DNA of 36,434 nucleotides from a bacterium (GCA_021373255.1 JAJFTD010000060.1:1-36434), one strand, 5' to 3'; shown: positions 1 through 8,294, counted from the first letter of the stretch. The notes: generated from the letters alone by a model not told the origin. Numbers and translations: made by a program.

Positions 1-802
1 AGTTTTCCGACACTCTCCGGCCGATAATATCTTCAATACCCTCAAAAGCCCCGCCACAGATGAACAGGACGTTTGTCGTATCAATGTGGACATACTCCTG
101 CTGCGGGTGCTTCCTGCCGCCCTGCGGGGGAACAGCCGCCACTGTGCCCTCAAGAATCTTGAGCAAGGCCTGTTGCACGCCTTCACCGGAGACATCACGC
201 GTAATAGAAGGGTTCTCAGACTTGCGAGAGATCTTATCGATCTCATCTATGTAGATGATACCCCTCTGCGCATTCTTGATGGTGTTCTGAATGCTGTCAC
301 CGGTATCCGCAGCCTGAAGCAGCTTAAGGAGAATGTTTTCAACGTCCTCTCCCACATACCCCGCCTCAGTAAGCGAGGTCGCGTCCGCCACAGCAAAGGG
401 AACGTTCAGGATCTTTGCAAGAGTCTGGGCAAGCAGAGTCTTACCTGAACCAGTGGGGCCGATCAGCAGAATATTGGACTTCTGCAGTTCAACATCGGAA
501 GCCCCTGCATTAATTCGCTTAAAATGATTGTACACCGCCACCGACAGGGAGCGCTTGGCTTTTTCCTGTCCTACGACGTGTTGGCTCAGAATACGATAAA
601 TTTCCTTCGGCTTGGGCATGGACCCAGCGGAAGCAAGATCATCCGTCTGACCTGTCTCACCCTTGATAATGTCATTACACAGCTCGACGCATTCGACACA
701 TATACCGCCGTATACGCCCACGAGCAGTTTCTTGACTTGATCGCGGCTCTTGCCGCAGAGAGCGCACCGCTCACCGGTGCGATCGTAGCCGATCCTTGCC
801 AA
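1..802 (-). CDS. clpX: ATP-dependent Clp protease ATP-binding subunit ClpX (3' part beyond window)
   Basis: ClpX is the AAA+ unfoldase that feeds tagged proteins into the ClpP chamber in the cytoplasm. The N-terminal 267 codons are visible. They contain the zinc-binding domain (CALC near residues 13-16, then CVECVELC), the Walker A motif GPTGSGKT, the Walker B segment [10 protein letters not shown], and the run [14 protein letters not shown] at the window edge. The frame opens with TTG at 802, giving [13 protein letters not shown]. An AGGGGGA Shine-Dalgarno lies nine bases upstream and no ATG fits better, so TTG is the chosen start. The gene follows clpP by 136 bp, a spacer holding a perfect inverted repeat. 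The C-terminal part lies off the window, so completeness cannot be judged. Confidence 0.96.
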   Translation of the reverse strand, partial: MARIGYDRTGERCALCGKSRDQVKKLLVGVYGGICVECVELCNDIIKGETGQTDDLASAGSMPKPKEIYRILSQHVVGQEKAKRSLSVAVYNHFKRINAGASDVELQKSNILLIGPTGSGKTLLAQTLAKILNVPFAVADATSLTEAGYVGEDVENILLKLLQAADTGDSIQNTIKNAQRGIIYIDEIDKISRKSENPSITRDVSGEGVQQALLKILEGTVAAVPPQGGRKHPQQEYVHIDTTNVLFICGGAFEGIEDIIGRRVSEN

Positions 803-889
803 GTTGGTAATCCCCCTAAAGAATGCGGTGACGTAATGCCAGAGAGGCAAGAATGCGGGGCCATAGCCCTGCACTGCGATAAATCGCCG

Positions 890-920
890 CTAAAGCCGGA
901 TCACTTAGATCCGGCTTTAG
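890..920. terminator. Perfect 13-bp inverted repeat between clpP and clpX
   Basis: CTAAAGCCGGATC (890-902) and GATCCGGCTTTAG (908-920) are perfect complements around a 5-nt loop. The element lies just after the clpP stop on the minus strand. No long T-run follows, so it may be an attenuator or mRNA-stabilising hairpin rather than a full terminator. The stem core AGCCGGAT resembles the second hairpin at 26554-26573. Confidence 0.5.
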
Positions 921-938
921 CTGAATATACACACGGGC

Positions 939-1526
939 TTATTCTTGGCCCGGGGTAAGCACTTTGTCAATTAAGCCGTAATCCGCGGCTTCGCCTGGCG
1001 ACATGTAGTAGTCACGGTCGATATCCTTCTCGACCTTCTCGCGGGGCTGCCCACTATGCTTTGCAAGCAGGTCAACCAGCAGCGACTTATACCGTAGAAC
1101 TTCCTTAGCGACAATATCAATGTCGGAAGGCGTTCCTTGGAAACCTGCGCTGCCCTGGTGAATCATGATCCTCGAGTTGGGAAGCGCAAGCCTCTTGCCT
1201 TTCGCCCCACCAGCCAGCAATACTGCACCCATGCTCATTGCGTGACCCACGCACATAGTAGCCACGTCGGGCTTTACTATTTGCATTGTATCATAAATCG
1301 CCAGTCCAGCGATCACTGATCCACCGGGACTGTTGATATAAAGCTCTATATCACGATCAGGGTCTTCCTTCTGAAGGAACAGCATCTGCGCAACAACAAG
1401 GTTTGCAATATCATCATCAATAGGAGTACCTATGAAGATGATCCTGTCCTTCAAGAGCCGGGAGTATATATCATACGCACGTTCTCCGCGCGCGCTCTGC
1501 TCCACTACCATCGGTACTAGCGCCAT
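939..1526 (-). CDS. clpP: ATP-dependent Clp protease proteolytic subunit ClpP
   Basis: ClpP is the serine peptidase that forms the barrel partnered by ClpX. The 195-residue protein has normal family length. The catalytic triad is visible: Ser98 in GHAMSMGA, His123 in IMIHQ and Asp172 in DRDYYM. The oxyanion strand INSPGGS is at residues 64-70. The start ATG at 1526 is preceded by AAAGGAG at a normal distance. It lies 55 bp downstream of tig and upstream of clpX on the same strand, the classical tig-clpP-clpX order, so co-transcription is likely. The short N-terminal stretch [22 protein letters not shown] matches bacterial ClpP that need little or no propeptide. Confidence 0.98.
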   Translation of the reverse strand: MALVPMVVEQSARGERAYDIYSRLLKDRIIFIGTPIDDDIANLVVAQMLFLQKEDPDRDIELYINSPGGSVIAGLAIYDTMQIVKPDVATMCVGHAMSMGAVLLAGGAKGKRLALPNSRIMIHQGSAGFQGTPSDIDIVAKEVLRYKSLLVDLLAKHSGQPREKVEKDIDRDYYMSPGEAADYGLIDKVLTPGQE

Positions 1527-1581
1527 GAACTTGAACTCCTTTCAAATTAGGCGCAGGTGAGGGGCTCTATTCCAGAACCCG

Positions 1582-2901
1582 CTACCCTACGTTATTAATA
1601 TTGGAAGCCTGGACCAAAAAGTCCATGACTTTTTTTGTGAGTATGCGATTTCTGATAGCCTGCATACCGCCGGTCTTGTCAAGATACGCTCTCACAGTCT
1701 CTACAGGCACATGGCTTTCTTCAGCCATATCCTGCAAATCTTTGTCGACATCCTCGTCTTCGATTGTGATCTTTTCTTTCTCGACTATCTCACGGAGAGT
1801 AAGGCTGGCTTTGAGCTGCTCGCTCGCTTCAGCCTCAAACTCCTTGCGAAGGTCTTCCATACTTATATCACGATACTTGAGGAAATCATCAAGTGTCAGC
1901 TTTCGCTTCTTGAGATTTTCTATCAGTTCATCGATGTGCTCATCAATCTGATCCTGCAGCATAACGCCCGGGAAGCAGACATTTGAACCCTCGACAACCT
2001 TTCCAACTACTTTATTCCGTACTTCGCTGTCAGCCGCAGCCACAGCAGACTTTTCCATCAAACTCTTTATTCGTTCCTTGAGCTTTGCAACCGTATCCAC
2101 TAATTCCTCAGCAGGCTCCGGCGCGCCCTCGGGAGCGGTACCAAACTGCTCTTTCACCCATTCGTCTGTGAGTTCCGGCATTTTCTTCTCCCGGATCTCA
2201 AGAAGTTTTACATGAGTATGCTCTGTCTTTCCACGCAGTTCCTCATTTGCATAGTCCTCGGGATATGTAACATCGATATCTTTCTCATCATCAATGTTCA
2301 TACCCTCAAGTCCCTTGTCAAAGTCAGGCAGGTTAGTGCCGATTTCAACTACGTGTACCGCAGGCTCAGCGTCCGGCTTCTCTACATCACGAGACTCTAT
2401 CCGCACCAAATCGCCTTTTTGAGCTTCGCGCTCGAATACTTCAGGATACTGCGCGCTTCTTTCCAGCAAGTGCTCGATCTCATGATCTACATCTTCATCA
2501 CTAACGGGCTGTACCTTGCGCTCGACTTCCAGGCCGGTATATGTTCCCAACTCGACTTTCGGGTCAAGCGGCACAATGGCCTTGAAGACCAGCGGCTGGC
2601 CGAGTTCAAATGTTTCTACTTCGACATCAGCCGGTGCAAAAGGCTCGAGTTTGCTCTCTTCCAACGCTTCGATATATGCGCCCTTAAGAAGTTTATCAGC
2701 TACGCGCTCCTTGACTCTCTCTTCATCAAGCACGCGCTCCAGCACGACTCTTGGAGCCTTGCCTTTTCGGAACCCTGGAATGTTGGTAACCTTGCCCAGT
2801 TCGGCATATGTGTCATCAACAGCCGCGTCGACTTTTTCGGCATCGATTTGAATCTGCAGTTCGACCTCGCAAGGGCTTACCTGCTCCTGTTTAACCAGCA
2901 T
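1582..2901 (-). CDS. tig: Trigger factor, ribosome-associated chaperone and peptidyl-prolyl isomerase
   Basis: Trigger factor binds the ribosome exit tunnel and shields nascent chains. The 439-residue product has the usual length and order: an N-terminal ribosome-binding domain with the signature loop IPGFRKGKAP at residues 41-50, a central FKBP-like domain (about 150-235, QKGDLVRIESRD and following strands), and a long helical C-terminal domain with many charged residues. The ATG at 2901 is preceded by GGAG. It is the first protein gene after the tRNA trio and heads the tig-clpP-clpX group. The tRNA terminator at 2995-3054 separates it from the tRNAs, so it probably has its own promoter in the 90 bp before the start, which I could not pin down confidently. 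Confidence 0.97.
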   Translation of the reverse strand: MLVKQEQVSPCEVELQIQIDAEKVDAAVDDTYAELGKVTNIPGFRKGKAPRVVLERVLDEERVKERVADKLLKGAYIEALEESKLEPFAPADVEVETFELGQPLVFKAIVPLDPKVELGTYTGLEVERKVQPVSDEDVDHEIEHLLERSAQYPEVFEREAQKGDLVRIESRDVEKPDAEPAVHVVEIGTNLPDFDKGLEGMNIDDEKDIDVTYPEDYANEELRGKTEHTHVKLLEIREKKMPELTDEWVKEQFGTAPEGAPEPAEELVDTVAKLKERIKSLMEKSAVAAADSEVRNKVVGKVVEGSNVCFPGVMLQDQIDEHIDELIENLKKRKLTLDDFLKYRDISMEDLRKEFEAEASEQLKASLTLREIVEKEKITIEDEDVDKDLQDMAEESHVPVETVRAYLDKTGGMQAIRNRILTKKVMDFLVQASNINNVG

Positions 2902-2994
2902 TTCTCGCTTTTCTCCATTTGTCGTACTTGGGAATTGGTCCTGCAGGACATAATGTATGCCTCAGGGACACTGCCCATACTTGGAATATGATAC

Positions 2995-3054
2995 AAAAAA
3001 AGGATACAGGACAGCGACACATTAATGCGCTGGCAACCAGCGTGTCCGCTATCC
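2995..3054 (-). terminator. Rho-independent terminator of the tRNA operon
   Basis: On the minus strand GGATA-GGACA (3054-3043) pairs with the complement at 3002-3013. An inner hairpin CGCTGG/CCAGCG sits at 3028-3042. Seven T residues follow (2995-3001 read on the minus strand). It lies 22 bases beyond the tRNA-Gly gene and before tig, so it should end the tRNA transcript. Confidence 0.75.
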
Positions 3055-3075
3055 TATACCCTGTTTTTGCAAATC

Positions 3076-3150
3076 TGGAGCGGGGGACGGGACTCGAACC
3101 CGCGACATCCACCTTGGCAAGGTGGCGTTCTACCACTGAACCACCCCCGC
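3076..3150 (-). tRNA. tRNA-Gly (anticodon GCC)
   Basis: The full cloverleaf can be drawn: 7-bp acceptor GCGGGGG/CCCCCGC, D arm with TTCAGTGGTAGAA, anticodon loop TTGCCAA flanked by CCACC/GGTGG, and T arm with GGTTCGAGTCC. The discriminator is T and the CCA end is encoded (3076-3078). It is the last of three tRNA genes read leftward. Confidence 0.97.
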
Positions 3151-3175
3151 ACAGTCTCTACTTACCACCTGGCAG

Positions 3176-3259
3176 TGGTGGGCGAGAGGAGAGTTGAACT
3201 CCTACGCCTTTCGGCACTAGATCCTAAATCTAGCGTGTCTGCCATTCCACCACTCGCCC
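3176..3259 (-). tRNA. tRNA-Leu (anticodon TAG)
   Basis: This is a class II tRNA with a long variable arm. The acceptor is GGGCGAG/CTCGCCC, the D region is TGGTGGAATGGCAGACAC, the anticodon loop is TTTAGGA (anticodon TAG, reading CUN codons), and the T arm contains GTTCAACTC. Discriminator A and an encoded CCA (3176-3178) are present. It is the middle gene of the trio, 16 bases after tRNA-Lys. Confidence 0.97.
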
Positions 3260-3276
3260 ACGCTTCGTAGGGGAGA

Positions 3277-3352
3277 TGGTGGACGATCAGGGACTCGAAC
3301 CCTGGACCAATGGATTAAGAGTCCACTGCTCTACCAACTGAGCTAATCGTCC
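3277..3352 (-). tRNA. tRNA-Lys (anticodon CTT)
   Basis: The acceptor is GGACGAT/ATCGTCC, the D arm contains AGCTCAGTTGGTAGAGC, the anticodon loop is CTCTTAA (anticodon CTT, reading AAG), and the T arm is GGTTCGAGTCC. Discriminator A and CCA (3277-3279) are encoded. It is the promoter-proximal member of the trio. Confidence 0.97.
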
Positions 3353-3376
3353 AAGCCATTCTCGCGGCCGGGATTA

Positions 3377-3406
3377 ATTATATCAAACCGCGCTCGGATT
3401 CGTCAA
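3377..3406 (-). promoter_or_regulatory. Sigma-70-type promoter of the tRNA operon
   Basis: On the minus strand TTGACG (3406-3401) is followed after 18 bases by a perfect TATAAT (3382-3377). The predicted start near 3370 is about 18 bases before the mature 5' end of tRNA-Lys. Only tRNA genes lie directly downstream before the terminator at 2995-3054. Confidence 0.8.
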
Positions 3407-3505
3407 GCGCAACGCTAAAACATTCCGCTCATTCCGAAGCATAACAACTCTCGGCCACCACAGTCGAGCAAGCAAATTATAACAACTCGCACGGCCATTG
3501 TCAAT

Positions 3506-3617
3506 ACGAAAATTCAAAGAAACGAGTTATGCGTTGTGGGTTGGAGCGTTGCGCGTTATGCGTTTCCTATGCGTCTGTGGATACGGCAGTATTGGCGGAA
3601 GGGCTTCCTGATACAAC
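3506..3617. repeat. Repeat modules X1 (3506-3564) and Y1 (3576-3617)
   Basis: Module X (an ACGAAAATTCAA stretch, then GCGTTGTGGGTTGGAGCG and GCGTTGCGCGTTATGCGTT) recurs at 4993-5053 with only a few changes. Module Y (GTGGATACGGC, then GGGCTTCC and GATACAAC) recurs at 4947-4988. Here the order is X then Y; at the second site it is Y then X, all in the same orientation. The pair brackets the two hypothetical genes. The X core also belongs to the GCGTT-rich family found at 23066, 24741 and 26277. Confidence 0.85.
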
Positions 3618-3629
3618 CAGAATTGCGCC

Positions 3630-4316
3630 TCAACTCCCATCACTTGTTACAATGTGGCCATTCTTCTGGATTATGATCATAATAGGGCAGTTAGGTCCTA
3701 ATCTTAGTTTGATCTGCCGTCTTATCTCTTCACTCTTACCTTTGTTTGAATGCACAATGATGTCAGCAGTCTCCCGACCGATCAACTTCTTATCTCCAAT
3801 GCGTGGACCAGCGCCGCACTCAACAGAATAAGCACCAATATTCGAATCCATGCCACCGCCACCGCGCCGAAACTTTACGCTTACTGATGCTTTGTCATCT
3901 GTATCATTGGCCACGAAGAAGACCTGAGGTCCAAGGGGATCGCCTGGGTCGGGCTCCAAAACATCACAATTAGTGTAGCCGTCGCCCATTACCATTTCAA
4001 CTAGCTCATGCTTGGATGAGTCTAGTCTGCAACTTCTATTCTCAACTTCACCGGTCGCATATCGAACCATCAAGCTCAAGTCTCGGCTCTGTAAATGCAG
4101 AGGTCGAAAAGCCTGTGAATTCCGACCGATGCGGCCAAAATCATATTTTACGCCATTTGCATCACGCACAGTGATGGACGAAATCTCTTTTCTCGTTCGG
4201 TTGCTTATGCGGATTCCAAATGGAGGGCCATAGGTTTTCACTTCGCCACAACCACTCAGCACTAAAACAACAGCCGATAATGTCACGATTAGTCGTCCAG
4301 CTAGCAAGTAGCTCAT
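3630..4316 (-). CDS. Putative lipoprotein of unknown function
   Basis: I do not recognise the family. The preferred start is ATG at 4316, with AAAGGTG five bases upstream; a 22-codon upstream extension lacks such a site. From there the 228-residue protein opens with a lipoprotein signal peptide: MSYLLAGR, a hydrophobic run, then lipobox LSGC with Cys23. The mature part is beta-rich and hydrophilic, with a glycine run (RRGGGGMD) and several cysteines, and no catalytic motif that I can name. It is read away from a second small envelope protein (4416-4916) and both lie between repeat copies, suggesting a small accessory insertion. Expected location is the outer face of a membrane. No terminator was seen before the flanking repeat. 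Confidence 0.7.
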   Translation of the reverse strand: MSYLLAGRLIVTLSAVVLVLSGCGEVKTYGPPFGIRISNRTRKEISSITVRDANGVKYDFGRIGRNSQAFRPLHLQSRDLSLMVRYATGEVENRSCRLDSSKHELVEMVMGDGYTNCDVLEPDPGDPLGPQVFFVANDTDDKASVSVKFRRGGGGMDSNIGAYSVECGAGPRIGDKKLIGRETADIIVHSNKGKSEEIRRQIKLRLGPNCPIMIIIQKNGHIVTSDGS

Positions 4317-4415
4317 TTGTACACCTTTAGCAGATTGCTTGCCTCTTATCTTATCACGTTGACTACACTGTCGTGAACTCATCGCACATCGAGAAAAGAC
4401 GATCCTTGAGCCAGC

Positions 4416-4916
4416 TTACCATGATGCAGTGCTGAACATATACACGACGCTTCGCCGTGGGCCGTTATCTACAATGAGGATCTGTATTTCCTTAAACACA
4501 TTGGCTTTGGGGGGATAATGTGCACTAATAGCAGTGAATGAAGCTGCGGAATCCGGATCCCACCAAGCAATTTGGCTGTGACTGTAATCTGACATCGAGT
4601 TGCTTATGCCAAATCTGTCGGTTCGCGAAGTCCTGTGAGATGACGGTATAGAATCCACAAATCTCTGTACACTTGATTTGTTCATCACTAGTTTTGCCCT
4701 GAGCTCCCACCCTTGTCCGCCTACGAAACAGGAACCGAGCAATTTTGTCGTCGAAGGAAAAGTAACCTCGGTTAGCTCCTCTATTCGGTGCAAAGATACT
4801 CTCTTTACAGGCCGAAAAAGGCTGGGTGCCAAACGCCACACAGCAAGAACAACCAGTGCGAGTATAACAAACAAAACCAAGCCAGTCCCTAACCATATCC
4901 TCGTGTTGTCTTTCAT
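4416..4916 (-). CDS. Hypothetical single-pass membrane protein
   Basis: The family is not recognised. The likely start is ATG at 4916 (MKDNTRIWLG), with GGGAG 11 bases upstream. The longer open frame to 4994 is created by repeat module Y and is not trusted. The 166-residue protein has one transmembrane segment at about residues 8-28 (LGTGLVLFVILALVVLAVW), then a soluble domain of about 135 residues with several Trp, Ser and Arg residues. This is the topology of a membrane-anchored extracytoplasmic protein. It precedes the lipoprotein gene by 99 bases on the same strand and may be co-transcribed with it. It could be a degraded or lineage-specific gene. Confidence 0.6.
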   Translation of the reverse strand: MKDNTRIWLGTGLVLFVILALVVLAVWRLAPSLFRPVKRVSLHRIEELTEVTFPSTTKLLGSCFVGGQGWELRAKLVMNKSSVQRFVDSIPSSHRTSRTDRFGISNSMSDYSHSQIAWWDPDSAASFTAISAHYPPKANVFKEIQILIVDNGPRRSVVYMFSTASW

Positions 4917-4946
4917 GTGTTTCGGCACTCCCTGTCCAGTAGCGTA

Positions 4947-5092
4947 TGTGGATACGGCGGTATCGAGAAGAGGGCTTCCCGATACAACGAACACGAAAAT
5001 TCAAGGAAAAAGAGCTATGCGTTGTGGGTTGGAGCGTTGCGCGTTATGCGTTATGAGTCAGGCGTCTTGCGTCAAGCGTCGCGCGTCTCTCT
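4947..5092. repeat. Repeat modules Y2 (4947-4988) and X2 (4993-5053) with a GCGTC-rich tail
   Basis: This is the second copy of the two modules seen at 3506-3617, in reversed order (Y then X) but the same orientation. The tail at about 5058-5092 (GGCGTCTTGCGTCAAGCG and following) is closely similar to 24770-24790. Module Y reads through in frame with the small gene at 4416-4916 and artificially lengthens its open frame. Confidence 0.85.
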
Positions 5093-5108
5093 ACTTCAAA
5101 CGTGAGAA

Positions 5109-5129
5109 GAGGGAGGACCAGCCTCCCTC
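5109..5129 (-). terminator. Hairpin after the GH130 gene
   Basis: GAGGGAGG (5109-5116) and CCTCCCTC (5122-5129) form a perfect 8-bp GC-rich stem around a 5-nt loop, 30 bases beyond the GH130 stop codon. The following T content on the minus strand is low, so it is a weak terminator candidate. Confidence 0.45.
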
Positions 5130-5159
5130 CAAACCGTATAGAACCATCAGACAGCGGAA

Positions 5160-6110
5160 CTACTCCAGGTCAGCACCTTCGGTGTCTAGCCTGCATCGGT
5201 CTATGAGATGATTAACATCAGCGAAACCCAAGCAGATGCAGGTGTCTGCAGCGCCGTAGTATATCTTCAGCTTGCCGCCATCTTCAAGGATAGCGCCACA
5301 GGAGAAGACAACGTTGCCTACGTCCCCTACCCGTTCGTAATACTCCCGAGGGGTGAGAATAGGCACAGCACTTCGGCATAGCACCTTGGACGGGTTTTCC
5401 AAGTCCAGCAATGCGGCACCCATTCTGTAGATAGGTCCTGCACTTGTGTTTTTTACGCCGTGATAAATCTCAAGCCAGCCCTGCTCCGTCTCGATAGGAG
5501 GAGCGCACGCGCCGATCCGGTCGGTATCCCAGAAACCGCCGCGAGTGGTCATCACTACCTCAGAGTCTCCCCAATGAAGGAGGTCGTCAGAGTACGATAG
5601 CCATATATTGCCTATGCCGCCGCCGTAGGGCCTGTCCAAACGGACATATCTTCCCTTGATCTTTCTGGGGAATAAACAGCCGTCTTTGTTATCCGGCTGA
5701 GAGATCAAACCGAGTCTCTCATAAGTCTTAAAGTCGTTAGTCTTGCACAGGGCCAGGCGCGCGCCATAGCGAGAATAGGCCGTGTACATTATGTAGTATT
5801 CGCCTTCCAGATACGTTATCCGTGGGTCTTCAATTCCGCGGCGCTCGTAAGAACGGAAAGGTTCTTCCTTCGACGGTTCCAGCGCGGGAGCTGGATCAAC
5901 CGTGAAGTGGTAACCATCATCACTTCTTGCAAGCGCAAAAACTGAACGACCAGCCAGGTCCTCAATGCGAAGGAGCAATATATACTCGTCACCCATCTTT
6001 GTGGCAGCCGCATTGAATACCGTATTGCACGGGAAGGGAACATGTTCGAGTGTGATGATCGGGTTCTTATACCATCGCTCGACTACGTCTCTTCCAAGCC
6101 TCATTGGCAT
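5160..6110 (-). CDS. Glycoside hydrolase family 130 (beta-mannoside phosphorylase-like)
   Basis: GH130 enzymes phosphorolyse or hydrolyse beta-mannosidic bonds using a five-bladed propeller. The 316-residue length fits. Family hallmarks are the opening NPIIT..FPCNTVFNAAATKMGDEY, the catalytic-acid strand GIEDPRI (Asp95), IWLSYSDDLLHWG, GVKNT, and the closing YYGAADTCICLGF. The ATG at 6110 has GGAGG seven bases upstream. There is no signal peptide, so it should act on imported oligosaccharides in the cytoplasm. The gene stands alone, divergent from the antiporter and about 4 kb from the sugar ABC transporter; a functional link to that transporter is only an inference. Exact linkage specificity cannot be read from sequence alone. 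Confidence 0.9.
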   Translation of the reverse strand: MPMRLGRDVVERWYKNPIITLEHVPFPCNTVFNAAATKMGDEYILLLRIEDLAGRSVFALARSDDGYHFTVDPAPALEPSKEEPFRSYERRGIEDPRITYLEGEYYIMYTAYSRYGARLALCKTNDFKTYERLGLISQPDNKDGCLFPRKIKGRYVRLDRPYGGGIGNIWLSYSDDLLHWGDSEVVMTTRGGFWDTDRIGACAPPIETEQGWLEIYHGVKNTSAGPIYRMGAALLDLENPSKVLCRSAVPILTPREYYERVGDVGNVVFSCGAILEDGGKLKIYYGAADTCICLGFADVNHLIDRCRLDTEGADLE

Positions 6111-6267
6111 TAATATCCTCCGTGAATTACAATTATCCTGTCCATTATATCGGGTGAAAGCCCTGTCGGATAGAGGGCATCCACGCTATTTTGCGTATTA
6201 ACCCAGCATTATTACCAGGACTGAGAGCTTTACCAGGATACGGCGGCAGTGCATGTATAAGTTCCCA

Positions 6268-6297
6268 TTGTCACAAAACCCGCGATGTGTGTATAAT
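6268..6297 (+). promoter_or_regulatory. Promoter of the antiporter gene
   Basis: TTGTCA (6268-6273), an 18-base spacer, then a perfect TATAAT (6292-6297). The predicted start near 6304 leaves a leader of about 66 bases before the ATG at 6370. Confidence 0.7.
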
Positions 6298-6369
6298 ATA
6301 CTCGATAAGCGTTCGCTGCCCGACGGCGCGTGGCTACTCGCTGTAAATAGCTTATTCACGAGGTGCCCA

Positions 6370-7821
6370 ATGAAAACACTGTCGACACGCCGCGCAACGT
6401 TGCTCCGGTATGTCCTACCCGCACTGGTCTTCTTGTCCGTATCTTCTTATCACGCCTACGCATCTTCAGGCAGCCACGCAGCCGGCGGAGAGATGGGATT
6501 GCCCCAGGTCTTGCTCGGTCTCATAGTGATACTCGTCACAGCAAAGCTGGGCGGCGATGTCATGGTAAGACTTGGACAGCCTGCGGTGCTCGGTGAACTG
6601 ATCTTCGGCATAATCATCGGCAACGTGTACCTGACAGGATTCCACAGTTTCGAGTTTATTAAAACAAACCCCAATATTGAGATGCTCTCCGAGATTGGCG
6701 TGATATTGTTGCTTTTCCAGGTAGGGCTGGAATCGGACATGGCGAAGATGATGAAAGTCGGAGCCTCTTCTCTAATCGTGGCAACCCTTGGTGTGATTGC
6801 TCCATTCTTCCTGGGATGGGCAGTTTCCACTGTATTCCTGCCTCATGAAAGCGTATATGTGCACGTTTTCGTTGGAGCGGCGCTGTGCGCCACCAGCGTG
6901 GGAATTACTGCCCGTGTGCTGATGGACCTGGGACGCGTGCAAACAGCAGAAGCGCGAATAATCCTTGGGGCTGCTGTAATTGACGACGTGCAGGGGCTGG
7001 TGATCCTCGCGGTAGTGAGCGGAATAATCCAGGCGGCTACTACCGGAGCGCAGATGTCGTCATTAGCAGTCTTGTTGATTATCATCAAGGCGGCAGGATT
7101 CCTGGTTGCTGCCCTGCTGATCGGTCAGCGCCTATCCCCCCGCGTATTCCACTTGACTGCTCGAATGAAGTCCTCTGACCTGCTCATTTGCACATCGCTG
7201 GCAATCTGCTTCGGCTTTGCATATATGGCAACAAGAATCGGCCTGGCACCTATAGTCGGAGCCTTTGCCGCAGGGCTTATACTCGACGAGGTCCACTGGC
7301 GCAACTTCGCCGAACGTGGAGAGCACTCAGTAGATGATCTCGTAAAACCACTGGCGGCTTTTCTTGTGCCAATCTTCTTTGTTCGTATGGGAGCAAAGGT
7401 GGAGCTGGCAAAGTTGGTCTCACCCGAAGTATTGGGGTTTGCTGCTGCGCTTACCATTATAGCAATCATCGGCAAACAGGTATGCGGGCTTGGAGTGCTG
7501 CAAAAAGGTCTGGACCGTGTCAGCATCGGCATTGGAATGATCCCAAGAGGTGAGGTAGGCCTGATTTTTGCCGCTATAGGCAGCAAGATCATAATGAATG
7601 GTGAGCCGGTGGTAAACCAGGCGACTTTCTCAGCAGTTGTGTTGATGGTAGTCGTGACCACTATGATCACGCCTCCGGCGTTGAAATGGAGCCTCAACAG
7701 GTCCGATAATGCCAGGCGTAAACTTGCAGATGGAGTGAATAAATCCGACGCTATCCGGGAATCAACCATTGGCTCACAGACCACTGGCGCAATGACCGGA
7801 AAGGACTCGGACGATGAGTGA
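6370..7821 (+). CDS. CPA2-family Na+(K+)/H+ antiporter
   Basis: This is a secondary transporter exchanging monovalent cations for protons across the cytoplasmic membrane. The start ATG at 6370 follows GAGGTG; the open frame continues upstream through the promoter and is not coding there. The 483-residue protein begins with a hydrophobic, signal-like segment. It then shows about a dozen membrane helices typical of the Na+/H+ exchanger fold: LGQPAVLGELIFGIIIG, EIGVILLLFQVGLE, CATSVGITARVL, and the paired acidic residues in AAVIDDVQGLVILA (Asp205-Asp206). A cytosolic tail of about 40 residues follows the last helix; no RCK/TrkA-N domain is attached. It overlaps the next gene by 8 bases, implying translational coupling. 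The transported ion cannot be told from sequence. Confidence 0.9.
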   Translation: MKTLSTRRATLLRYVLPALVFLSVSSYHAYASSGSHAAGGEMGLPQVLLGLIVILVTAKLGGDVMVRLGQPAVLGELIFGIIIGNVYLTGFHSFEFIKTNPNIEMLSEIGVILLLFQVGLESDMAKMMKVGASSLIVATLGVIAPFFLGWAVSTVFLPHESVYVHVFVGAALCATSVGITARVLMDLGRVQTAEARIILGAAVIDDVQGLVILAVVSGIIQAATTGAQMSSLAVLLIIIKAAGFLVAALLIGQRLSPRVFHLTARMKSSDLLICTSLAICFGFAYMATRIGLAPIVGAFAAGLILDEVHWRNFAERGEHSVDDLVKPLAAFLVPIFFVRMGAKVELAKLVSPEVLGFAAALTIIAIIGKQVCGLGVLQKGLDRVSIGIGMIPRGEVGLIFAAIGSKIIMNGEPVVNQATFSAVVLMVVVTTMITPPALKWSLNRSDNARRKLADGVNKSDAIRESTIGSQTTGAMTGKDSDDE

Positions 7822-8251
7822 ACAAGACATTAGGGAACGTGCACGTGCTATTATCAACTCTTCAGAGAACTCCGTGCTGATAACTCAAGACGAGCACGGC
7901 TTCCCACACCCACGGACTATGTGGACCGCTGGGGTGGACGATGATTTCACAACATACTTTGTAACTGGCCGACCACTGCTCAAGATACACCAGGTAGAAG
8001 CAAACAACAAAGTCTGCTGTTTCTGGACGCAGGTGGACGGGAAATCTATTGGCTGGAACTACGCTCACATTAAAGGAGAGGCGTCGGTTTCAGACGATCA
8101 GGCACTCCGCGACCGCTTCTGGAACGACATGCTCAAGGATTACTTCCCACAGGGTAAAGACGACCCAAACTTCGTGGTACTCGTTATCAAGCCCAAGGAA
8201 CTAATGGTAATGGACTCCCACAAGTATCCTTTGGACAAGATTGAATTTTAA
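7814..8251 (+). CDS. Pyridoxamine 5'-phosphate oxidase-like FMN split-barrel protein
   Basis: The 145-residue protein resembles the general-stress FMN-binding split-barrel family: an N-terminal helix (DIRERARAIINSSENSVLIT), then DEHGFPHPRTMW, FVTGRPLLKIHQVEANNKVCCFW, GEASVSDDQALRDRFWNDML, and a C-terminal strand VVLVIKPKELMVMDSHK. Such proteins bind a flavin and are rarely true PdxH enzymes; this one is much shorter than PdxH. The ATG at 7814 lies inside the last codons of the antiporter gene (8-base overlap), so the two are coupled. A strong hairpin follows directly. A role in stress or redox response alongside the antiporter is plausible but inferred. Confidence 0.85.
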   Translation: MSEQDIRERARAIINSSENSVLITQDEHGFPHPRTMWTAGVDDDFTTYFVTGRPLLKIHQVEANNKVCCFWTQVDGKSIGWNYAHIKGEASVSDDQALRDRFWNDMLKDYFPQGKDDPNFVVLVIKPKELMVMDSHKYPLDKIEF

Positions 8252-8257
8252 CAAGGA

Positions 8258-8294
8258 GAGAGGGGAATGGCTGATAGCTAGCTATCCCCCTCTC
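8258..8294 (+). terminator. Terminator-like hairpin, repeat family D copy 1
   Basis: GAGAGGGGAATGGCT (8258-8272) pairs with AGCTATCCCCCTCTC (8280-8294), 13 of 15 positions Watson-Crick, around the loop GATAGCT. It lies six bases after the stop of the FMN-binding protein. The loop, stem core and the following TTAACTCTTCATT are shared with the hairpin at 10257-10295, so this is a repeated element that doubles as a terminator. The following 180 bases to 8477 hold only the Shine-Dalgarno AAGGAGG of the next gene. Confidence 0.7.

Noticed and set aside
2212-2991. A 259-codon plus-strand open frame over tig
   Set aside because: It is antisense to the trigger factor gene and extends across its start region; the translation is Cys/Phe/Leu-rich nonsense.
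4917-4994. N-terminal extension of the small membrane protein to 4994
   Set aside because: The extension is translated repeat module Y2 and places polar sequence before the membrane helix; the ATG at 4916 with GGGAG is better.
3506-5092. Possible CRISPR array from the repeated GCGTT-type units
   Set aside because: Units are irregular in length and spacing, with no unique spacers of constant size and no cas genes nearby.
3506-5092. Insertion sequence flanking the two hypothetical genes
   Set aside because: No transposase frame or terminal inverted repeats were found; only direct repeat modules are present.
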